Positions 7,219 to 14,473 of a stretch of DNA of 37,182 nt are shown here, piece by piece. The notes under the pieces were generated by a model, which saw only the letters and a program-made list of their open reading frames with translations, had not been told where the DNA came from and made no database searches. The stretch comes from Oscillospiraceae bacterium (GTDB lineage: Bacteria; Bacillota; Clostridia; Oscillospirales; Acutalibacteraceae), in assembly GCA_031269595.1 (NCBI GenBank), contig JAISYX010000069.1:1-37182 (forward strand), in the 5' to 3' direction. Position 1 is the stretch's first letter. Each line of letters opens with the position of its first letter. A program made the position numbers and the translations under genes.

Positions 7219-7556
7219 AATGTGCAGCAAGATATTATCGTAGCTTGTGCTCATGCCGCACGGGCACGCACGTTGTTTAGTCGGTTGCAGTTTCGCAAGC
7301 GAAAACCCCGAACTTTCTGGTTCCGCCGAGAAAGTAAGCCGCAGTGGTTGCCGCCCAAATTAAAATTTGGGGCAACTGTGCATGGGTGTCATTAGTCAAA
7401 TCAGAGATTTGGATGACACCGCAAAGATGCGGGCAAGGGGGGCGCAAAGTCGTCGCTCCCACACTCGTTGCGCCCCCTTGAATCCCCCCATCCCTCAAAC
7501 GCAAGACGTTTGAGAAGTTGAGCGGTAAGTTGTATTTTGCACCTTTGCCGTCTGTT
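7219..7556. repeat. Mosaic hairpin-module element, long copy
   Basis: This ~338-bp non-coding element recurs in shortened form at 28457-28675. It is a chain of separate small palindromes: TTTCGC-AA-GCGAAA, CTTTCTGG...GAGAAAG, GTTGCC...GGCAAC, GGTGTCAT...ATGACACC, a large GGGGGCGCAA...TTGCGCCCCC arm pair, and CTCAAACG...CGTTTGAG. Together with 6871-7218 it fills the gap between the GNAT gene and the M15 peptidase. Confidence 0.8.
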
Positions 7557-7589
7557 TTATTGGTAAAAGCTTCGAAAAGAACATTAACA

Positions 7590-8384
7590 TCAATTAATTC
7601 GCTTTTCAAAGTGCTGATAATCCTTCTCGCCCTTCCAGTCTCCGCCCCATTTCCAGCCGTGGGCAATAAAGATATTATACACTGCATCGTCCTTGTGTAC
7701 CATGGCGGCCTGCTCGATTTCAGAAAAGCTCGTTCCGTCTCGGCTTACATATTGCTTGGCGTTGGCGGGGCTTACGTTGCCGTTGCTTGTGATATAAGGG
7801 TTAATTTTAGGGTTTAAATCTATGGCTCTGCCGTAAGAATGCTGCGAGAGAGTGCCGTAGCCTGTCATTCTATAGCAAAAGGCAGAGGTGTTGTTATTGC
7901 CCATAGAGGCTCTGTCCAGAGTATCCAGCTCCTTGGTTTTCATGCCGTCGAACTCATCAATAAGCTTCACCGATTCAATTGGATAGCGTATGTCGTACAG
8001 CTCTGCGAAGATGTCCAAAACCTCCTCAGCAAGCTCACGAGCCACTATAATATGACCCTCACTGTGCTCATAGTTAAAATCATGGTAATAAACAGTTAGA
8101 TACTCCAAATCATCGTAACTCACAGTTGCACCCTCAGGCATAGAAATGCCCTTCATGCTCGCTCTAACCTCAGGGGGTATTGCTGCATGACTGCCCCTGC
8201 GAGGCGGCGCAGGAGGCTCAGAAACGGCCGCTATTGAAGAGCTTGGCTCTGTTATTGGAGGCGGCGCAGTCTCATCACTTGAGGAGGAATCAGCCGCAAG
8301 AGCTTGAGCAAGCAATACAACTAAAACCCCTAAAAGCACAACAACTGCACATAACGATGTAATAAGCAAGGCTTTAAATTTCAA
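7590..8384 (-). CDS. M15 family peptidoglycan peptidase (VanY/CwlK-like), membrane-anchored
   Basis: This 264-aa protein has an N-terminal membrane anchor (~5-30), a Ser/Pro-rich linker (~35-70) and a C-terminal M15 metallopeptidase domain. Zinc ligands are visible as SQHSYGRAID (His182, Asp189) and DYQHF (His258), with the family Trp/Gly stretch HGWKWGGDW just before. M15 enzymes cut D-Ala-D-Ala ends or L-Ala-D-Glu bonds of wall peptides. I place the start at TTG (8382-8384): AAAAAAGGAG lies 7 nt upstream. The longer frame to 8447 would translate through a heptamer repeat. It is separated from the dehydrogenase by a gap made of repeats. No promoter is obvious. Confidence 0.85.
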   Translation of the reverse strand: MKFKALLITSLCAVVVLLGVLVVLLAQALAADSSSSDETAPPPITEPSSSIAAVSEPPAPPRRGSHAAIPPEVRASMKGISMPEGATVSYDDLEYLTVYYHDFNYEHSEGHIIVARELAEEVLDIFAELYDIRYPIESVKLIDEFDGMKTKELDTLDRASMGNNNTSAFCYRMTGYGTLSQHSYGRAIDLNPKINPYITSNGNVSPANAKQYVSRDGTSFSEIEQAAMVHKDDAVYNIFIAHGWKWGGDWKGEKDYQHFEKRIN

Positions 8385-8404
8385 GATATAACTCCTTTTT
8401 TTAA

Positions 8405-8450
8405 TTGAAAATTGAAAGTTGAAAATGAAGGCTAATTTGCTACGCAAATT
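8405..8450. repeat. TTGAAAR heptamers plus 17-bp palindrome
   Basis: TTGAAAA, TTGAAAG and TTGAAAA run in tandem at 8405-8425, then AATTTGC-TAC-GCAAATT at 8434-8450. This composite forms most of the leader of the M15 peptidase. Confidence 0.75.
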
Positions 8451-8482
8451 TTAATTAAAGGCGTTTTGCCACGATGGTGGGA

Positions 8483-8517
8483 CCTCTAACCTCTAACACC
8501 TAATATCTAACATCTAA
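8483..8517. repeat. Five CTAA-type heptamers
   Basis: CCTCTAA, CCTCTAA, CACCTAA, TATCTAA and CATCTAA follow each other without gaps. The minus-strand stop of the dehydrogenase (TAG, 8514-8516) lies inside the last unit. Confidence 0.75.
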
Positions 8518-9467
8518 TTAACTACATTTTGTGTCTTGCCGTTTAAAAATGATTTTATATTTTGGGCGGCGGACTGGATAAGCCGCTCTCTGGCGGCTTT
8601 GGAGGCCCAGGCTATGTGTGGTGTGATTATGCAGTTTCTCGCTCCTATTAATGGCGAGCCCTTTGCGGGCGGCTCTGTTGCAAGAACATCCAAGCCTGCG
8701 CCTGCAATTATGCCCGCATTTAGGGCGGCGGCTAAGTCTTCCTCGGCAATAACGCCCCCTCTGGAGGTGTTGATAAGCAGGGCGGAGGGCTTCATTAATG
8801 CAAGGCTCTGCCTGTTTATAAGACGTTCTGTTTCGGCGGTTAGGGGGCAATTAAGGCTTAGCACGTCGCTCTCTCCAAAGATTTCCTCAAGGCTCACCCA
8901 TTTGATGCCCGGGTTGCCCGTGTATTTAACTGTTCGGCTGTAGGCCTTAACCTTCATGCCCATGGCAAGAGCTATTTTTGCCACAGATTGCCCTATGTTC
9001 CCAAAGCCTATAATGCCCATAGTCTTGCCCTCAAGCTCGATTAACGGGGCTTTAAAGTAAGAAAAATCCTTGGATTTCTGCCATTCTCCCCTTTGAACAG
9101 AGGCGTTGTGCAGAGATACATGGTTGCATAGCTCTAAAAGCAGGGCAAAAATCATTTGAGCCACGCCTGCCGTGCAGTAGGAGGGGATGTTTGTAATTGG
9201 AATGCCACGCGAGCGGGCGGCCTTGGTATCCACAACGTTGTAGCCTGTGGCAAGAACGCCTATATACTTAAGCTGCGGCAGCTTTTCAATAAGCTCTGCG
9301 TTTATTGGGGTTTTGTTGGTAAGCAGAATGTCCGCACCCTGTGCGTGCTCAAATATATCCTCTTTTTCGGTGTACTCATACACCCTTAGCTCGCCTAAAA
9401 GGCGAAAGGAATCCCAGCTTAAATCCCCGGGGTTAACGGCACGGCCGTCTAAAACTACTATTTTCAA
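8514..9467 (-). CDS. D-2-hydroxyacid dehydrogenase, glycerate dehydrogenase-like
   Basis: This is a 317-aa NAD(P)-dependent enzyme of the D-isomer-specific 2-hydroxyacid dehydrogenase family, closest in style to glycerate/hydroxypyruvate reductases (HprA). The Rossmann motif GFGNIG is at ~154-159. The catalytic triad is visible as Arg236 (NTSRGG), Glu265 (DVLATEP) and His284 (TPHIAWAS). The reaction is reduction of a 2-keto acid to a D-2-hydroxy acid. The start is TTG (9465-9467) with AGAGGT 7 nt upstream. The longer frame to 9557 would overlap the upstream hydrolase gene. It starts 19 nt after that gene's stop, so the two are likely cotranscribed. The final codons run into a heptamer repeat that supplies the stop. 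Confidence 0.9.
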   Translation of the reverse strand: MKIVVLDGRAVNPGDLSWDSFRLLGELRVYEYTEKEDIFEHAQGADILLTNKTPINAELIEKLPQLKYIGVLATGYNVVDTKAARSRGIPITNIPSYCTAGVAQMIFALLLELCNHVSLHNASVQRGEWQKSKDFSYFKAPLIELEGKTMGIIGFGNIGQSVAKIALAMGMKVKAYSRTVKYTGNPGIKWVSLEEIFGESDVLSLNCPLTAETERLINRQSLALMKPSALLINTSRGGVIAEEDLAAALNAGIIAGAGLDVLATEPPAKGSPLIGARNCIITPHIAWASKAARERLIQSAAQNIKSFLNGKTQNVVN

Positions 9468-9486
9468 AATGCTTACCTCTTCTATC

Positions 9487-10773
9487 TTATTTGTAATGAG
9501 TATAAAGCTCACGCATAATTTCCGCACAGACACGGAAGTAAGTGGTTTTTTCGTCATAGAGCTGCTTGCAGCCGTTGGTTATAACAACAACTCCTGCGTT
9601 GTTTTCGGGGTCTACAGCAAAGCTGGCCAGCATACCATAGGAATCCCCGCTGTGGCAGAGCAGAGGCCTTTCGGCAAATTCCTTCCACTCCCTCATGCAA
9701 AGAGCCTCTCTGGCCCCCTCAGAGGTGAACTGTATGGTGGTTATGTCCTTGGCTGTCTCAGGCTTTAAAATGCGCACACCGTTAAGCTCGCCGCCGTTAA
9801 GCACCATCATAAGCCCTGCGGCATAGTCCTTTGCACTTATAACCAAGCTGCCCTGTGACATGCCCTGAGAGTAGCCCAGCTGAAAGGCGTGCCTTAATGA
9901 GAGCTGCTTTGCCGCACTGCGGGTTAGTCCGTGCCCTGCGCCGTACAAATCTGCTATCTTATCCTTGGCGGTAATCTCCGAGGGCAGATAGGAGGCGTCC
10001 ATTCCAAGTGGCTTCATGAACTTTTCGCTGGCAGAATCGCTAAAATAGACATTGGTGGCCTTTTCTAAAATAGCACCTATAAGAGCCATGCCAAAGTTAG
10101 AATAGCGGTATTGAGTGCCCGGCTCTGCACCCGAATAGCAGGTGCCCCCTGAGAGTATAGTTTGGTTGGCGACATAGCCTGTGGTAACAGATTGCTGATA
10201 CATAGCTCCGTCAAATATAGAGGAGGTGTGCGTAAGCAGCATTCTTGTGGTGATAGGCACATTGGGGAAGCGAGGCGAACGCACCTTGTAGCCCAGATAT
10301 TTGCCTACATCCTCATCAAGGTCTATTATGCCCTCGTCGGCAAGCTTGCAGGCCGTTATGGCCGAAAATGTCTTTGAAAGCGAGGCTACTCTGTACTTGG
10401 TATTCTCGTCACAGGGTATCTTCTTGGCCAGATTTTGGTAGCCGTAATTGTATGTATAAACTATCTTGGCATCCTGAAAGGCCACAACAGAGATGCCCAC
10501 AGCATCGTATTCCTTGGCCAGAGCGTCCAGTGCGACGTCCTCTGCGCTCTTGTCAAAGGCAAATTCAGGGCCTGTTTTAACAGGCTCAGGAGGCTCGGCT
10601 TCCTCCTGTGAGGAGACAGTCTCAGTCTCAGGCTCGGAGGAAACAGGGACTTCTACAGGAGGAGAGGCAGGAATAAAAGCGGGAAGCTCCCAAACACCCT
10701 GCACATAGAGTGCGGCAAGGGTTGAGCCCGCAATAAAAATCAAAATAAGTATACCCAAGGCTAGCTTTTTCAT
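9487..10773 (-). CDS. Serine hydrolase, class C beta-lactamase family
   Basis: This 428-aa exported or membrane-anchored enzyme has an N-terminal hydrophobic segment (~5-24), a Pro/Glu/Ser-rich linker (~35-70) and a PF00144 domain. Motifs are SLSK (Ser131, Lys134), YSN (Tyr224, Asn226) and HSG near residue 380 in place of KTG. Such proteins are D,D-peptidases, esterases or D-aminopeptidases more often than real beta-lactamases, so resistance should not be assumed. ATG 10773 is chosen; an in-frame GTG lies 9 nt upstream (10782) within GGTGTTACAT, which may serve as a weak RBS. Its 19-nt spacing to the dehydrogenase suggests a two-gene unit. The long gap upstream is repeat-filled with no clear promoter. 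Confidence 0.87.
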   Translation of the reverse strand: MKKLALGILILIFIAGSTLAALYVQGVWELPAFIPASPPVEVPVSSEPETETVSSQEEAEPPEPVKTGPEFAFDKSAEDVALDALAKEYDAVGISVVAFQDAKIVYTYNYGYQNLAKKIPCDENTKYRVASLSKTFSAITACKLADEGIIDLDEDVGKYLGYKVRSPRFPNVPITTRMLLTHTSSIFDGAMYQQSVTTGYVANQTILSGGTCYSGAEPGTQYRYSNFGMALIGAILEKATNVYFSDSASEKFMKPLGMDASYLPSEITAKDKIADLYGAGHGLTRSAAKQLSLRHAFQLGYSQGMSQGSLVISAKDYAAGLMMVLNGGELNGVRILKPETAKDITTIQFTSEGAREALCMREWKEFAERPLLCHSGDSYGMLASFAVDPENNAGVVVITNGCKQLYDEKTTYFRVCAEIMRELYTHYK

Positions 10774-10844
10774 ATGTAACACCGCAAACGAGCCGAAACA
10801 AATGCGTTGCCGAGCTCCTGCGTCCTTTCTGGAGTTTATTTAAA

Positions 10845-10904
10845 TTGAAAGTTGAAAGTTGAAAGTTGAAAGTTGAAAATTAAGGCTAATTTGCTGCGCA
10901 AATT
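10845..10904. repeat. Five TTGAAAR heptamers plus 17-bp palindrome
   Basis: TTGAAAG is repeated four times, then TTGAAAA (10845-10879), followed by AATTTGC-TGC-GCAAATT at 10888-10904. It repeats the layout seen at 8405-8450. Confidence 0.8.
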
Positions 10905-10937
10905 TAAATGAAGTAGCTAAGAAACTCGTCGGTGCTT

Positions 10938-11130
10938 GGCTCCCTCTTGGAGGGAGCTGTCACCGCATGGTGACTGAGGGAGCATACGCAGGGCGGAGAT
11001 GTGGATGTTCCAGCCTAGCAAAGAGTGGGCACAGAGGCCACACAAAGCCCTGTTCAACGGCGAGTTTGAGAGCCTGCGCTGCCCTCCCTCTGGCACTGCG
11101 TGCCACCTCCCTCCAAGAGGGAGGCTGGGC
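10938..11130. repeat. MITE-like element with CTCCCTCTTGGAGGGAG ends
   Basis: The left end carries GGCTCCCTCTTGGAGGGAGC and then a CACCGCATGGTG hairpin. The right end is the inverted, slightly diverged version, finishing in GAGGCTGGGC. A lone half copy is at 32624-32650. The gap 10774-11244 contains this element, two palindrome/heptamer composites and no gene. Confidence 0.7.
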
Positions 11131-11160
11131 TGCGACTAACGGTTAAGCTACTTTAATCAA

Positions 11161-11214
11161 AATTTGCGAAGCAAATCCACCACAACTCTTCACTTTTCAC
11201 CTTTCACTTTTCAC
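11161..11214. repeat. 17-bp palindrome plus four YTTTCAC heptamers
   Basis: AATTTGC-GAA-GCAAATC (11161-11177) has one mismatch. Then TCTTCAC, TTTTCAC, CTTTCAC and TTTTCAC run at 11187-11214. Confidence 0.7.
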
Positions 11215-11244
11215 TCGTCCCCCCGTCCCCTACGAAACCGGCCG

Positions 11245-11904
11245 CTAAACAGGGCAGGAAGTGACGCACAGCCCGCACACCGCTCCTCTGCCTATGTGCT
11301 GATAGGCTGTTTTCATATAATTGGAGCAGGCCGCCGCATCAAACATCTCCTCACGGCTTATGCCCTCAGAGTAGTTTACACCCTTTATAGCCTGTGCGGG
11401 GCAGCGTTTAACACAGATATTGCAGCTGCCGCAGCGTTGTTCCATAGGCTGGCCAAAGGGCAGGGGCATATCGGTTAAAACAGTGGCAAGTCTAACCCCT
11501 GCACCGTAATCCTTAGATATAAAAAGTGCGCTTTTGCCTATCCAGCCAAGCCCCGCCATGTGAGCGGCAGTTTTGTGCTGGAATGCCCCCGCATGACTGC
11601 CCATTTCGGGTATGCTCTGTGAGGCGGCTATGGGGAAGGCCTTAAAGCCCATGCGGCGCAGCATCTCGCTGAGCCACAGGGTGCGGGAATCTAAAAAGGC
11701 GTTAACTGTGCGGTAATGCTGAAAATATGTATATGTAGGTGCATCTGTCACCTCATCCATAATAGCCTCTGAGAGCTTGAACAGCAGGGTAATGGCGTTT
11801 GGCAGATGCAGATAACGCTGTGAAAGGGCAGAGGATACATTAGAAAACCCCACTTGAGTTACGCTCTCATTCTCCAGAGCCTTACATATCTCAGTTAAGT
11901 TCAT
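11245..11904 (-). CDS. Short QueG-like double [4Fe-4S] protein
   Basis: This 219-aa protein resembles the C-terminal part of epoxyqueuosine reductase QueG. It has the GLGWIGKS segment and two ferredoxin-like motifs, CGSCNICVKRCP (~160) and CGLCVTSCP at the very end, with an extra Cys (AACSNYM) between them. QueG itself is usually over 300 residues, with a longer N-terminus and often a HEAT-repeat tail. Here the chain stops one residue after the second motif. It may therefore be a QueG relative with another redox role rather than the queuosine enzyme. The ATG overlaps the stop of the peptide-binding protein as TAATG, indicating coupled translation. Confidence 0.75.
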   Translation of the reverse strand: MNLTEICKALENESVTQVGFSNVSSALSQRYLHLPNAITLLFKLSEAIMDEVTDAPTYTYFQHYRTVNAFLDSRTLWLSEMLRRMGFKAFPIAASQSIPEMGSHAGAFQHKTAAHMAGLGWIGKSALFISKDYGAGVRLATVLTDMPLPFGQPMEQRCGSCNICVKRCPAQAIKGVNYSEGISREEMFDAAACSNYMKTAYQHIGRGAVCGLCVTSCPV

Positions 11905-13526
11905 TAAGAAGCTTCCTTTCTGGCCTTTGAAAAGTCTGCAACCCCGTCAAATGGGGCAAAGCTTATTCCGCTCACCTTTTTTTGTATCAGATAATACTTG
12001 CTCTCATAATACATTGGATAAAAGGCAGCGTAATCGTTAAGGTATTTTTCGGCGGCAATAATGTTGTTTATGGCCGTATCTGTAGCCGAGGCCGAAGCCG
12101 CCTGGTCAAGGAGCAAATCATAGGCGGTGTGCTTGAATTTTGAAGGGTTGTAATAGGCTGATGAGCGGAAGGTGTTAAGGCAGTTTAAAGGGCCGTCACG
12201 GGTGGGGGCGAGGGGATACAGAGCCATTTGATAATCCCCTGTTAAAATGCGGGTTTTAATCTCTTCCATAGGCAAAACCTGCAAATTGATATAACAGGCC
12301 AGTGCATCCTGCCAGCACTGAATCAAGCCCTGCATCATGTATTTTGAGTTGTTGTCGTCAGGGCACAGCACAGTTACCTTGGGCAGTTCTAAGCGTCCAA
12401 GCTCAATCAGGCCGGAGTCATAGCTCAGCCTTGCAGTTTTTGCGTCGAATTTAACCTTGTATCCGCTGCCCGCAAGCTCACGGTATAGCTTGCCGTTAAG
12501 CCTTGTGGCGGGCGGGATTATGTCATAGGCCATCTCAGTATATTTGGGTATTCCGGCCTCATAGGCCGTTGAATCTATGCTGCGCACAAAGGACTGTCTT
12601 ATTTTAAGGTTGCTAAGCACCCCTGCTCCGGTGTTAAACACCAGCCCCCAGGTGGTATCTGCATATTTAATGCAGGTTAAGTTGCTGTTTAAGGCCTGCT
12701 CTGCCTGAGCTGCGGGGATAGCGGCGGCGTCAACTGTGCCGCTGCTGATAAGCGTGTAATAGTCTGTGCCGGGCTTGCGAATTACAAACAGGACAGATTT
12801 AGGATAGGCCTTGCCCTGCGGCCCATTATAATTTTTGTTGTAATGTATGCGGATACGCTCATCGTGCACCCAGCTTTTATCATTCATATAATATGGGCCG
12901 TTAGAGAGCACCATGTTATCATCAAGGCCGTATTTGCCCTTTGTGGTAGAGAAGAAGGCCTCGTTACAGGGCATAAATGGGATTTGCGAAATATGAATGG
13001 GGAAGTCGGAGAAGGGATAGTTAAGCTCCACCTTTAGGGTGTAATCATCGGGAGCTTGCACCCCCAGAGTGTCAATGCCCTTTTTGCCCTCGTTTATATC
13101 CTGTGCATTTTTAATGCAAAAGAACTGCGCCACATTGGCAGCAGAGGTCACGGGCATAATTGCCCTGCGCCAAGCAAATAAAAAGTCCTTGGAGGTAACG
13201 GGTGTGCCGTCTGACCAAAGGGCGTTGCTGCGCAAATGGAAGGTGTAGCTTGTGTAGTTTTCGTTATTCTCCCAGCTTTCGGCCACCCCTGGCTTGGCGT
13301 TGCCGTATTCATCTGCACGCACCAGCCCCTCAAAAATATTGCGTATAAGCAGGGCAGAGCCTGCATCATTTGAGGTTTGCGGGTCCAGATTTTGCGGCTC
13401 GGTTACAAGTGAGTAGCTAATGGAAGAGCCCGTTCCAGGCCCTTCTTTTTTGCTGGACTTTTTGCAGGAGCTAAGCAAAGTGCAAAGAATAGCTATAACC
13501 AAAGCTATAGAACAAATTCGCTTCAA
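11904..13526 (-). CDS. Oligopeptide-binding lipoprotein, OppA/SBP_bac_5 family
   Basis: This 540-aa periplasm-side binding protein starts with a lipoprotein signal ending LLSSC (Cys21). The mature part opens with the family's NLDPQTSNDAGSALLIRNIF-like segment, followed by GLVRADEYGNAKPGVAESWE and TFHLRSNALWSDGTPVTSKDF. It would capture peptides for an ABC importer, but no Opp permease or ATPase genes are in the window, so it may serve a remote transporter. The start is TTG (13524-13526), with AGGAGG 8 nt upstream. A hairpin terminator of the preceding lipoprotein gene lies just before that RBS, so expression may depend on readthrough. Its stop overlaps the next gene's ATG. Confidence 0.92.
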   Translation of the reverse strand: MKRICSIALVIAILCTLLSSCKKSSKKEGPGTGSSISYSLVTEPQNLDPQTSNDAGSALLIRNIFEGLVRADEYGNAKPGVAESWENNENYTSYTFHLRSNALWSDGTPVTSKDFLFAWRRAIMPVTSAANVAQFFCIKNAQDINEGKKGIDTLGVQAPDDYTLKVELNYPFSDFPIHISQIPFMPCNEAFFSTTKGKYGLDDNMVLSNGPYYMNDKSWVHDERIRIHYNKNYNGPQGKAYPKSVLFVIRKPGTDYYTLISSGTVDAAAIPAAQAEQALNSNLTCIKYADTTWGLVFNTGAGVLSNLKIRQSFVRSIDSTAYEAGIPKYTEMAYDIIPPATRLNGKLYRELAGSGYKVKFDAKTARLSYDSGLIELGRLELPKVTVLCPDDNNSKYMMQGLIQCWQDALACYINLQVLPMEEIKTRILTGDYQMALYPLAPTRDGPLNCLNTFRSSAYYNPSKFKHTAYDLLLDQAASASATDTAINNIIAAEKYLNDYAAFYPMYYESKYYLIQKKVSGISFAPFDGVADFSKARKEAS

Positions 13527-13550
13527 GGTGGGTTCCTCCTTGTTCAAGAT

Positions 13551-13577
13551 AAAAAGCCGCCGAAAAATATCGGCGGC
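13551..13577 (-). terminator. GC-rich hairpin between lipoprotein and OppA-like gene
   Basis: On the minus strand GCCGCCG, an 8-nt A/T loop and CGGCGGC are followed by TTTTT. It ends about 10 nt before the AGGAGG of the OppA-like gene, so it may act as a partial, intercistronic terminator. Confidence 0.75.
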
Positions 13578-13628
13578 CGAAATTGCAGTTTGTTGAAAGG
13601 CAAAGCCGCCCTTCTTTTAGTTGTAATA

Positions 13629-14201
13629 TTACTCTGCTGCGGGAGTTGTAGGCTCAACGTCCGGCTCTTGAGGGGTGATAGGTGCGGGCTCGGTAAAGGT
13701 ATAGGCCTTGCTGGCATCTATAGTGATTTTTGGGTCTGCATCTTCAAGTGTAAAGGATTGGCCGCCCTTGGAGAAATAAACCTCTGCGCCGCTGTAATTT
13801 TCAGAAAGAGTTTTGCAAATGCTGTTAAGAATGCAGTTGTAAAGCTCGTTGTTAGTTTTGGGACTTGTAAAGGGATTAACTCTTGTGTAGGCCTCTGCGC
13901 CAAATAGCGGTGATTTATCGTCAAAATCAACCTTTATTTTGCTGCCGTCAACCTTAACAGAGGCTGCCTCCATATTTATGCCTACAAAGGCGGTAAGCTC
14001 CTGAAGCAGATATTTTGGGTCGGGAACATCGCCGTATTTGGCAACAGGCTTTTGAATTGGTGTGCCCTCAGGTGGGATTAGGTAAACATTAACAGTGCCT
14101 GTGGGCTCTTTAGAGGCATTGTCCTTAGCACCGTTACAGCCTGTAAGCATAAGGGAGAAAATTAAAAGTACGGCAAGAATTAAAGCAAAAAATTTTTTCA
14201 T
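13629..14201 (-). CDS. GerMN-like lipoprotein
   Basis: This 190-aa protein has a lipoprotein signal ending LMLTGC (Cys22). A GerMN/Gmad1-like domain follows (~38-160): it opens VNVYLIPPEGTPIQKP and contains the ICKTLSENYSGAEVYFSKGG segment, resembling small sporulation and wall-associated lipoproteins. The C-terminal ~25 residues are Pro/Thr/Glu-rich. ATG 14201 is chosen because AAAGGAG lies 10 nt upstream and a TTTACA-17-TATAAT promoter sits just before it. The longer frame to 14438 would read through that promoter. A terminator-like hairpin follows, then the OppA-like gene. The exact function is unknown; in Bacillus GerM acts in sporulation and germination. Confidence 0.75.
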   Translation of the reverse strand: MKKFFALILAVLLIFSLMLTGCNGAKDNASKEPTGTVNVYLIPPEGTPIQKPVAKYGDVPDPKYLLQELTAFVGINMEAASVKVDGSKIKVDFDDKSPLFGAEAYTRVNPFTSPKTNNELYNCILNSICKTLSENYSGAEVYFSKGGQSFTLEDADPKITIDASKAYTFTEPAPITPQEPDVEPTTPAAE

Positions 14202-14234
14202 ATAATTAAGACTCCTTTTATCTTTATGTTCAAC

Positions 14235-14263
14235 ATTATACAGGAGATTTATACATTTGTAAA
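14235..14263 (-). promoter_or_regulatory. Sigma-A promoter of the GerMN-like lipoprotein
   Basis: On the minus strand TTTACA (14263-14258), 17 nt, TATAAT (14240-14235), about 34 nt before the ATG. Confidence 0.75.
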
Positions 14264-14390
14264 GGGGTTTTTGCTTTTTAGGAAAAGAATTATTTATGAA
14301 AATTTTATAAATAATTGTTATTTTGCTGTTTATTTGGTTAAAAGATGAAAATTTAAGCGCAGTTTGGGGGCTTGATTTACTAACTAGTTT

Positions 14391-14463
14391 GTAGGGGTCA
14401 CGGCTTGCCTGACCCGTTTTTATCCTCACACGTACCATGGGCCAGGCAAGCCGTGGCCCCTAC
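14391..14463. repeat. GTAGGG...CCCTAC palindromic element, variant core
   Basis: The ends GTAGGGG and CCCCTAC match the elements at 3840 and 32669. The arms instead read CACGGCTTGCCTGACCC and its imperfect complement. It lies just past the stop of the Lgt-like gene and could act as the operon's terminator. Confidence 0.8.
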
Positions 14464-14473
14464 AAAGTATAAA

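Noticed and set aside
7277..7687. 136-aa minus-strand ORF within the mosaic repeat
   Set aside because: It is read through palindromes and overlaps the M15 peptidase in another frame; the short repeat copy does not preserve the frame.
8483..8517. Heptamer arrays as a CRISPR array
   Set aside because: The units are 7 bp with no spacers, and no cas genes are present.
9487..10773. Antibiotic-inactivating class C beta-lactamase
   Set aside because: The fold motifs fit, but HSG in place of KTG, the membrane anchor and the gene context fit a peptidase or esterase relative better.
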